Source of the DNA: JABSOG01 sp041583135
GTDB taxonomy: Bacteria; Pseudomonadota; Gammaproteobacteria; Enterobacterales; Alteromonadaceae
Assembly (NCBI GenBank): GCA_041583135.1
Contig: JBFHGJ010000027.1
Coordinates: 1 to 58,871, forward strand
Direction: 5' to 3'
Length of the DNA: 58,871 bases
Both the position numbers and the translations under genes were made by a program. The notes below the pieces were generated by a model, which had not been told where the DNA came from, searched no databases, and saw nothing but the letters and a program-made list of their open reading frames with translations. Shown in pieces: positions 1 through 7,178 of this stretch (the stretch's first letter is position 1; every line of letters begins with the position of its first letter).

Positions 1-119
1 AGCATTTGCTTTGGCGTCAGTTGCGGCTCAAACTCTGGGTCAAAATCTTCACCCATCGGCGCTACCAGCTCATAGCTGTAGCCCCGTTGCATTTTATCGT
101 GGACTTCTATTACGCGCAT
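1..119 (-). CDS. hypothetical protein, N-terminal fragment (cut by window start)
   Basis: An open frame begins with ATG at 119 on the minus strand and runs off the left edge of the window, giving about 39 residues that start MRVIEVHDKMQRGYSYEL. No family is recognised with certainty. The fragment is charged, has no signal peptide and looks like the start of a cytosolic protein. It is oriented like the DUF523/DUF1722 gene, which ends 47 bases upstream of it, so the two could be cotranscribed. Confidence 0.6.
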   Translation of the reverse strand, partial: MRVIEVHDKMQRGYSYELVAPMGEDFDPEFEPQLTPKQM

Positions 120-166
120 TGTTAGACCTGATTTAAGTCATGAAAAAACTCATCCCTGAGGGGCTG

Positions 167-1126
167 TTACAACTGATTCATCAATCTCAAATCACCCGGG
201 TAGGGTTCGAGGTAATATGAGTCGGTGATGTACTGATGAGGGTGATGCTTAAAATGGTGATTGAGTAACGTCACCGGCACCACCAAAGGCACATGGCCTA
301 AACGGTATTGTTCAATCACCTCACTGAGTTCTTGTCGGTCTGTGCTCTCAAGGCGTTTTTTCAAATAGCCTTGCAGGTGAGACAAGGTGTTGACGTGGGT
401 TTTGACCGTCGGCCTTTGCTTAAGCAGCGCCATCATTTGTGCCAAATAGTCATTTCTGAGACTGTCTAAGTCAAGCTCGTGACTGTTCGCCAGCCAGCGG
501 CCGAGCTGTTTGGTCAGGTGTGGACTGCGGCTCATAAAGATGTATTTATGCTGGGCATGAAAGGTGACTATTTGTGACCAGTCAGGCGCGCTGTCGAGCA
601 GCTTTTGCCAGCGGTGATAGATAAATACCCGGTGCAGAAAGTTCTCTCGCAAAACCGAATCATTGAGGCGACCTTCTTCCTCTACCGGTAAGTGAGGATA
701 GTTGGCCATCAACCGCTCGGTAAAAATACCGACGCCATCGCGTTGCGGGTGGTCGTTGCGATACAGTTTGACCCGTTCCATGCCGCAACTTGGTGAGTCT
801 TTTTTGACAATGTAGCCACACATTTTCGCTTGCCGCGCCTTTTGCTTTTCAGCTGCTGCAACCAAGGCATCGGTTACGTCAATGGTTTCATTGCTGCTTT
901 GCACGCAGCGGGTTTGCTCGCCCTGTTTTACCAAGCGTATGGTTGGACGAGGAACACCTAGGCCAATGGCCATTTCAGGACAAAACGGCATGAACTCAAA
1001 GTAACGACTCAGTTCGTTGACAATAAAAGGCTGACGTTTGTGACTGGCGTCAAAACGCACCTTCTCTCCCAGCAGACAGCTGCTGACTCCAACAGGAATT
1101 TTTTCACTCAGCGTATCAAATGGCAT
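167..1126 (-). CDS. DUF523 and DUF1722 domain protein (YbgA-like)
   Basis: A 319-residue cytosolic protein. The N-terminal half carries the DUF523 signature (VGVSSCLLGEKVRFDASHK near residue 12, then CPEMAIGLGVPRP and KKDSPSCGM), with several conserved cysteines. The C-terminal half from about residue 160 matches the DUF1722/YbgA type (RVFIYHRWQKLL, QHKYIFMSRS). This fusion is common in gammaproteobacteria, often near photolyase genes, but its biochemical role is not established. The frame can be extended to a GTG at 1141, but a GAGG Shine-Dalgarno about 8 bases before the ATG at 1126 favours the shorter form. Family call is confident; function is not. Confidence 0.9.
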   Translation of the reverse strand: MPFDTLSEKIPVGVSSCLLGEKVRFDASHKRQPFIVNELSRYFEFMPFCPEMAIGLGVPRPTIRLVKQGEQTRCVQSSNETIDVTDALVAAAEKQKARQAKMCGYIVKKDSPSCGMERVKLYRNDHPQRDGVGIFTERLMANYPHLPVEEEGRLNDSVLRENFLHRVFIYHRWQKLLDSAPDWSQIVTFHAQHKYIFMSRSPHLTKQLGRWLANSHELDLDSLRNDYLAQMMALLKQRPTVKTHVNTLSHLQGYLKKRLESTDRQELSEVIEQYRLGHVPLVVPVTLLNHHFKHHPHQYITDSYYLEPYPGDLRLMNQL

Positions 1127-1245
1127 GATCTTAAGCCTCACAGTGTGACAATTACTGCACTATACGCAGTACAATCGGGCACAGATCACTTGCAATCGTT
1201 ATTTGATTGACGTCTAATCGATTTTATTTTCGCTTTATCCTATCT

Positions 1246-1617
1246 ATGTCTAATGAACTGCCGATTCGCTTAATCGCTCCTGCGCTCCCGCCGCAAACCT
1301 TAGCCAGAACCACGGCATGGGCCAACTTTGAAACCCTCAAGGCCAATTGGTATGGTGATGAGGAAAAAGTGGCCGACATTGAAATCGAAGTGGTGAGCCC
1401 TGAGCGTTTTGACACCTTACTCAAGGATTATCAAAACGAACAGTCATTGGTGGTTGAGCAGCACGGCTTTGCCCTGCGATTGAATGTTCCGCAGCTTAAA
1501 GTGAGTGGCGTGATGGCGCTTGATGTGGATGAACCCAAGCTTGCCAAAACATTTAAATTGCGGGTGAAAAAGGTGCTATTGGTGGTGGCGGCGTCCTTGT
1601 CGCTACCAAGCATTTAA
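1246..1617 (+). CDS. hypothetical protein, 123 residues
   Basis: The frame opens at a TTG at 1207, but the ATG at 1246 (MSNELPIRLIAPALPP) is the more natural start. The product is soluble-looking, acidic in the first half and basic with a hydrophobic stretch at the end (KVLLVVAASLSL). No domain is recognised. It is transcribed away from the DUF523 gene. Its stop codon overlaps, on the opposite strand, the stop codon of the EAL-CBS-GGDEF gene. It could be a lineage-restricted protein; no function is proposed. Confidence 0.6.
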   Translation: MSNELPIRLIAPALPPQTLARTTAWANFETLKANWYGDEEKVADIEIEVVSPERFDTLLKDYQNEQSLVVEQHGFALRLNVPQLKVSGVMALDVDEPKLAKTFKLRVKKVLLVVAASLSLPSI

Positions 1618-3392
1618 GCCACTTGTACTGAATTATCCTCGTCTATATCTGTCGTTGCCATGTGATAGGGATTGGCTCTGCGGCAGTAAAACACCTGATT
1701 TCCCGGTAGCTTCTTTGCCTGTTTTTTCGCTTCGGTTGCCATGGTTGAAATGTCATTGTGACTTTGACACACATCGACATCTGGGGAAACCACACCAATA
1801 GAGATGCTGGGCAAATGAAAGTGGGTTTGCTCGCCATTGCGATTGGTGGCGTAATAGCCTTTGGCTTTGACGTCTTCTTCGGCAAAAAATGCCAGAGATT
1901 GTTCGGCAAAATCGACCAGAATGTTATCGCAGATCTGCTCTGACGGGGTGTTTTTAAACAGCACAATAAAGTCATCGCCGCCAATATGGCCGACAAAGGT
2001 TTGCGCGTTTTTACAACAATTTTGAATGATTCGGGCAAGTAAAATGATCAGCTGATCGCCTTTGGCATACCCGAAAACATCGTTAAAAGGTTTGAAGTGG
2101 TCGATATCGACATAGGCCAATTGAAACGGGATCTTCTTCTCCAGTAAAAAGTCGATTTCACGGTCGATTGGCACATTGCCCGGCAACAAGGTGAGGGGGT
2201 TGGCGTAGCGGGCTTTTTCCAACTTGCTGGCGGTGATGCGGCGCAACAATTCACGACATGAAGCAAGGCCGATGTAATCGCCGTTGCGGGTGACGATAAA
2301 GTAGCGGCTGAAGTCTTCGTCATCACGTTCGGTGATATATAAGCTGGCTTGGTCCAAGCTGGTTTCGCTGTCCAGTACCAGCGGGTTTTTATCCATGAAA
2401 AATGAGATGTTGTGGCCATCGAATAACGCGTGGCTATAGATATCCGAGAATTTTTCCATAAACTGATGACGCATGACCATACCCACCACCTGACTGCCTT
2501 CGAGTACCGGCAAACATTGTAGCTTGGGCTTAGATGACAACAGCTTATAGATTTGACCGGCTTTGGCTTTGCTATCGCAAGTTGGGGTTTGGGTGACAAG
2601 TCCTGAGACATTGCCGTTGATGCCTACCGGCGCTTGATGTTTTAGCGCTACTTTTAATGAACTTGGAAAACCTTGTTCGGGTTGGGCGTTTGGCGGGGCC
2701 AGTAAATTACCCTGCACATGGCCAACGCCCAGCTCAATCAATTGTTCAAATTCGGCAATACTCTCAACACCTTGAACGATAACACGAACATTGGTGGCTT
2801 TGCCCAGTTCAATGACGGTACGTAGGAATTCTCTTTTCACCATGTCTGAGAAGCAGTTCTCGACAAAGCTGCGATCTATTTTTATCCAGTCTGGACGCAA
2901 CTCTGACCATTGTCTTAGGCCATAGTAACCGGCGCCAAAATTGTCGATGGCGACCTTAAAACCATAGTTGCGATATTTCTCAATGGTAGTGCGCAGCAAG
3001 CCCGGGGAATCTATGGGGTAGTTTTCACTGATCTCGATGATCACGCGGTCGTTTTCAATACCGGCTTTATCGAGCATTTTTAACGTTGAACCTTCAGGAT
3101 AATTGAGGTTGGTCAGCACCATTGGGTTCAGGTTCAAAAACAGATAACCGGGTAATTTTAATTTGGCGAAGGTTTTGACTGCCAATTTACGACAGAGGAT
3201 CTCAAGCTCATAAAGATAGCCGCATTGGATGGCGGCATCGAACAATCGCTGTGGGGTATGCAGTGGCGACCCTTGTGGCCCGCGACTTAATGCTTCAAAA
3301 CCGATTATGCGCCGTTCACTAATATTAAAAATGGGCTGAAATACGGTTTGGATTTTTTTTTCTGTAATAATTTGATGTAACAACTGATGCAT
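1614..3392 (-). CDS. EAL-CBS-GGDEF protein with degenerate catalytic motifs
   Basis: About 592 residues. An N-terminal EAL domain (roughly residues 1-240) is followed by a CBS pair (about 260-400) and a C-terminal GGDEF domain (about 415-570), the arrangement of c-di-GMP signalling proteins that sense a nucleotide through CBS. The EAL motif is present (FEALSRGP), but the metal-binding DDFG motif reads IDNFGAG and the catalytic EGVE motif reads QGVES, so phosphodiesterase activity is doubtful. The GGDEF signature reads GGDDF and no RxxD inhibitory site is seen at the usual spacing. The frame continues upstream to 3443, but an AGGGGGG ribosome site 9 bases before the ATG at 3392 sets the start. 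It may be a c-di-GMP effector rather than an enzyme. Confidence 0.9.
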   Translation of the reverse strand: MHQLLHQIITEKKIQTVFQPIFNISERRIIGFEALSRGPQGSPLHTPQRLFDAAIQCGYLYELEILCRKLAVKTFAKLKLPGYLFLNLNPMVLTNLNYPEGSTLKMLDKAGIENDRVIIEISENYPIDSPGLLRTTIEKYRNYGFKVAIDNFGAGYYGLRQWSELRPDWIKIDRSFVENCFSDMVKREFLRTVIELGKATNVRVIVQGVESIAEFEQLIELGVGHVQGNLLAPPNAQPEQGFPSSLKVALKHQAPVGINGNVSGLVTQTPTCDSKAKAGQIYKLLSSKPKLQCLPVLEGSQVVGMVMRHQFMEKFSDIYSHALFDGHNISFFMDKNPLVLDSETSLDQASLYITERDDEDFSRYFIVTRNGDYIGLASCRELLRRITASKLEKARYANPLTLLPGNVPIDREIDFLLEKKIPFQLAYVDIDHFKPFNDVFGYAKGDQLIILLARIIQNCCKNAQTFVGHIGGDDFIVLFKNTPSEQICDNILVDFAEQSLAFFAEEDVKAKGYYATNRNGEQTHFHLPSISIGVVSPDVDVCQSHNDISTMATEAKKQAKKLPGNQVFYCRRANPYHMATTDIDEDNSVQVA

Positions 3393-3682
3393 TGCAACAT
3401 TCCCCCCTAAAGATGGGCGCAGTATAGGCGGGGCATATGACAATTTTATGATGACCGTGTGGCTGTTTTATTTTGGGCGCTGGTCGATTGGGCAAAACAT
3501 GAATACACTCTAGGCGCTTGAATTTAAGAAAAAAATACTTTTGTTTTGACTTTTGTGAGCGAGTTCACAGTTTTCAATCCTAGCTTTGCTATTCTATCAA
3601 CGTGGTCAGGGAAACCTGCAAACGCTGAGAATTTTTAGGGCTGTTCAGCGTTTGGCTTTGAAGGGACTTCAATCATTGCTCC

Positions 3683-3721
3683 GCCGCCAAATATACTGTG
3701 ACGAGTAGTTTATTTGGCGGC
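3683..3721. repeat. 11-bp inverted repeat in the 3393-3768 intergenic gap
   Basis: GCCGCCAAATA at 3683-3693 is repeated in perfect inversion at 3711-3721 with a 17-base loop. It lies in the gap between the start of the EAL-CBS-GGDEF gene and the 3' end of the helicase gene. No T-run follows on either strand, so an intrinsic terminator is not clear. Nothing else is recognisable in the gap apart from AT-rich sequence near 3520-3560 that may hold the promoter of the EAL-CBS-GGDEF gene. Confidence 0.45.
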
Positions 3722-3768
3722 TTTCCTCGTTTGTATTGCTGTAAAAAATGCCGTCTTTTTCTCTGTTG

Positions 3769-6762
3769 TCATTCCAATTGCCGTAGCATTTTGGCTAGAC
3801 AATCGAAATACATTTCTCTTTGCCACAAGTCAGCATCACCAATGACATATACATTGCGCTTGGCCCTAGTAAGCGCAACATTGAGTAAATTGGGCTTGCT
3901 TGAAGCCCACTTGATACTACCTTGAGTTTTTTGGTCACCACCTAAAACCAAAATAACCGTATCATTCTCTTTACCTTGAAAGGTATGTACCGTGCCTATG
4001 TTGCCGTTTTTCCATCTGTTTAGGTCAGATTTTTTCACTGTACATGCGCTCAATAGTTCTTTTGCGTGACGCTCTATTTGCTCAAGCAGCTTGCGCTTGA
4101 CTGCGCGAAAGGGGGTAATGATATAGATGCTGAAAAGGTCTGTATTGCTTTGTGTAACTTTTAACAAAAGCGCTATCGTCTGTTCGGCAATCGCAGGTAC
4201 AAATTGTTTTTCACTGCAACTGCCTTTCGCGTCAACCCATTGACTATGACCGAGACTTTTATGCGCTAGCGGCATGATCTGATTTGATTCTAGGCCATGG
4301 ATCATGCGACCTTCATAGGCGATTGCATTGGCTATCGAAAACATCGGTTCCATGCATCGGCGGTGCACCCATAAGGGAATACCGACCCAAGTCGGTTGCT
4401 GCATTATGTTCAGCGAACAGCCATAGGGATTGGCTCTGTCGGCAATTTGTTGTAAAGACCACTTCTGGGGGTCCCACTGTGGGGCATCATCTGACAGCAC
4501 CATACTGCTCAAGCAGTGGGTCAAACGCGGTGGCGTAATAAACACAGGCTCTATTTGGAGCGGGTCGCCAACCACAAGTACGCGTTTTGACCGCCAGATG
4601 GCACCAACCGCCGCCTGAGGCAGTGCTTGTCCGGCTTCGTCAATCAATAGATAGCCGACGGTGCTTTGATCTAAATCCTTAAACATTCGACCGACAGAAG
4701 CGAATGTGGTGGAGATGAGCGGCACTAACATGAATAATAATTGCCAAGATGATACGGGATTGCTCGATTCAATTCCTTTTATTACATTCCTGACACCATA
4801 AACCGCTTGTTGAAAAGCGCGATTTTCCATGGCTTGTGTAAGCCATGATTGATGTAGTTTTAGAGCTGCTACAAATAAACTTGAGCGTAATCGGTTAAGT
4901 TTTTCATCCTGCCAAAAGGCGTTTCGTTGAAGCTCACTATCAGAGACGCCCATATCCGAACAAGGAATTGCCTTGTTGGGATGTTTAATCAGTAGCTTGG
5001 ACAATAGAGCAATATTCTCTTGTTGAGTTACTGAATCCGACTTTTCTATTTGTGAGGTCAAATGAGCTATCTGTTTGAGCTCTTCGAGATGCTCTTCATA
5101 TTGCTCAAGTTGCCTTATAAATTCGCTTTTGGCACTAAAAAAATCAATAACCTCGTGTTTGTGAAGGTCGCGCCAACGATAAAAGTTAAGAATATTAAAG
5201 TCTTCTGGACGATTCAATTCGTCAGTTGAGCCTTTCTCAAAATGAGTATCGAAAAAATAAGATTCGACAAACGCTTTACGATTGCCTTGCTTGCCCAGTA
5301 CTGCTGATATTACCCCCCAACATTGTTGTTCGTCTGAGAGAGGTTGAAATCCTTTTCTGGTTTTACTGGCGTTGAGCATATTGGCGATGGGCTTGAAGTG
5401 ATCGAGATCGGTAAACTCATCTGCTACAGCTGACCTTAGTGGCAATTCCTTGGAGATATTTTCTACCGCAGCATTATTGGAAGAGGCAACAACCATTTCA
5501 AAGCCACACAGCGCATCGATTAAAAAACCGTCTTGGGTGAGACCTTCATAGGCGTGATCAAGTGTCGCTAGGACTTTACCGCGATTGACAATATTGTTCG
5601 CAACAATATCGCGTAAAATGGTTGTTTTTCCAGTGCCAGGCGGTCCATTGACTGACAGTAATCCATGGTGTTTTAAATCGTCGAACACTGTATTGATGGC
5701 GAACTGTTGCATCAATGTCATATTGTGTTTTGGATCACTTAACCATCGACCCTGTGGCATTTTCTCAGGGCTGAGCTTGTCTTTAATTAGTGCTAAGCCT
5801 TCATCTGTATACAAGTCTGCGTGTTTTCGCGTGCGAACACTCAAATACTGCATCAACGCCGGATTTTCTACACCGCTGTAGAGACTGTTGATGACCCGCT
5901 CAATGTCATGAATATAAAAGCTATTGAGGATAGGCAATGTGTTATTGTCATCAGAGGATACTTGCTCTTCACTTTCATGAGGATCTGTATGTTCCTGACT
6001 GGACCTTGCCGATGATGCGGCGGAGTTGGTCTGAGCCGGGGGTAACGCCTTATTGTTTTTGTTGGCTGGGTACCAGTCTAAGGTGACGGCGAAAGGGTGG
6101 TTGGGAGATAACTCAGCCCAGTGATCCAATTCTCTCAATAAAATCAAAAGTGCGTCGCCATTGAGCACTTGTTCCGCAGCATTATTTTGGTGCCTAGGCA
6201 GTTTCAGCGCAATACGATTGAGGGCTTCGGCCAACTGGCTGCAACGTTCATCGAAGGCTGATTTGGTCAGGTGATCTAAACGGTCGTTTTCTAAGTGACC
6301 TAGTGCCCATGGCAGCGTGCTGACTGAGAATGTCTCAAAGTTTGGTGTCCCCCAACAATTGAGATATAGCTTGGCAAAGCAACTGCTACCTTCGAGTGTA
6401 GAGCGTTGCTCGAACTCCATTTGAGCGATAGCGCTGTTGCTATGAAACATCTTATCGCAAATGTCGTTGACCAACGACTTGTCGAAGATCCTGAGGTAAA
6501 GGATATAGCAATAGTTACGGTGGTCGTTGATCCCCAACTCTTTGCAGCTGCTAGGGCTAAGCCAAGGCAAAAGTCTATCGCCCAATTTCGCAATCTCGGC
6601 AGAAGTTAAATTGACTAACTTGTGACCTGATGAAGAATAGTCCGGCAAGTTGTAAGGCTGGAAAAATTCAACCATATGCCAACTACGCAAAATGCGAATG
6701 GCCTGTTCTTTATTTTGATTTTCAATGTTCAAGGCGACTTTCTCTACTTCATTTTCGTCCAA
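3769..6762 (-). CDS. superfamily 1 helicase, AAA_11/AAA_12 (Upf1/Dna2-like)
   Basis: A 997-residue protein with a complete SF1 helicase core in the second half. Walker A is GPPGTGKTT with Lys near 379, Walker B is LLIDEAGQALPQ with Asp-Glu near 708-709, then the GDPLQ motif III, GTVHTFQGKE motif V and NVALTRAKRNVYVIGD motif VI. The 190-residue insertion between motifs I and II is typical of Upf1/Dna2-like enzymes. The first 300 residues show no recognised domain. The reported frame starts at a TTG; an ATG at codon 31 (MVEFFQPYNLPD) is an alternative. It stands alone, with no partner gene on its strand. Similar stand-alone helicases occur in phage-defence loci and elsewhere, so a defence role is only a possibility. 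Confidence 0.85.
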   Translation of the reverse strand: MDENEVEKVALNIENQNKEQAIRILRSWHMVEFFQPYNLPDYSSSGHKLVNLTSAEIAKLGDRLLPWLSPSSCKELGINDHRNYCYILYLRIFDKSLVNDICDKMFHSNSAIAQMEFEQRSTLEGSSCFAKLYLNCWGTPNFETFSVSTLPWALGHLENDRLDHLTKSAFDERCSQLAEALNRIALKLPRHQNNAAEQVLNGDALLILLRELDHWAELSPNHPFAVTLDWYPANKNNKALPPAQTNSAASSARSSQEHTDPHESEEQVSSDDNNTLPILNSFYIHDIERVINSLYSGVENPALMQYLSVRTRKHADLYTDEGLALIKDKLSPEKMPQGRWLSDPKHNMTLMQQFAINTVFDDLKHHGLLSVNGPPGTGKTTILRDIVANNIVNRGKVLATLDHAYEGLTQDGFLIDALCGFEMVVASSNNAAVENISKELPLRSAVADEFTDLDHFKPIANMLNASKTRKGFQPLSDEQQCWGVISAVLGKQGNRKAFVESYFFDTHFEKGSTDELNRPEDFNILNFYRWRDLHKHEVIDFFSAKSEFIRQLEQYEEHLEELKQIAHLTSQIEKSDSVTQQENIALLSKLLIKHPNKAIPCSDMGVSDSELQRNAFWQDEKLNRLRSSLFVAALKLHQSWLTQAMENRAFQQAVYGVRNVIKGIESSNPVSSWQLLFMLVPLISTTFASVGRMFKDLDQSTVGYLLIDEAGQALPQAAVGAIWRSKRVLVVGDPLQIEPVFITPPRLTHCLSSMVLSDDAPQWDPQKWSLQQIADRANPYGCSLNIMQQPTWVGIPLWVHRRCMEPMFSIANAIAYEGRMIHGLESNQIMPLAHKSLGHSQWVDAKGSCSEKQFVPAIAEQTIALLLKVTQSNTDLFSIYIITPFRAVKRKLLEQIERHAKELLSACTVKKSDLNRWKNGNIGTVHTFQGKENDTVILVLGGDQKTQGSIKWASSKPNLLNVALTRAKRNVYVIGDADLWQREMYFDCLAKMLRQLE

Positions 6763-6869
6763 GAAAACAACGTCAATGCACTAATAGTGGCGGACTCAAC
6801 GTTTAAAGTAATTAAACTTCTCTTATTTTTCATAGAGCTGAATAGGCAAGCCATTGACTCTGTGTGCAC

Positions 6870-6908
6870 ACGACATTGGCGAATGGCTTAATTGCATACC
6901 AATGTCGT
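6870..6908. repeat. 10-bp inverted repeat in the helicase/TonB-receptor gap
   Basis: ACGACATTGG at 6870-6879 is matched in perfect inversion by CCAATGTCGT at 6899-6908 (loop 19 bases). It sits in the 416-base gap between two divergently transcribed genes and could be an operator or an RNA hairpin. The rest of the gap is AT-rich and presumably carries both promoters; no -35/-10 pair is obvious enough to name. Confidence 0.4.
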
Positions 6909-6994
6909 TGATATTGGACCTTATTGGTAAGTTGCTAGAAAAAAGTGTCGATGTCAATTGTTGTTGATATTTTCTCTATCCGAAGCTAAATCAA

Positions 6995-7007
6995 GGGGTC
7001 AGACCCC
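6995..7007. repeat. REP-like GGGGTC-A-GACCCC palindrome
   Basis: A perfect 6-bp inverted repeat separated by one base lies upstream of the TonB receptor gene. This exact GGGGTCAGACCCC core recurs in many proteobacterial intergenic regions, sometimes near RAYT (Y1 transposase) genes. No transposase is present here, so it may be an orphan copy. The assignment rests on resemblance only. Confidence 0.4.
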
Positions 7008-7178
7008 GCTGGGTTTTCCGCAAAACAAAATTAGCCCTTTACATTGCTCAAAAATTGCAATAAATTACATTGCGTACAAAATATTGTTATTGTGCGCTCA
7101 AGTAAAATCTAACATCACCTGACGCAGACAGACACTTTTGTACCGGATGAACATCAAATTCAAAGGCGTATAAACACC

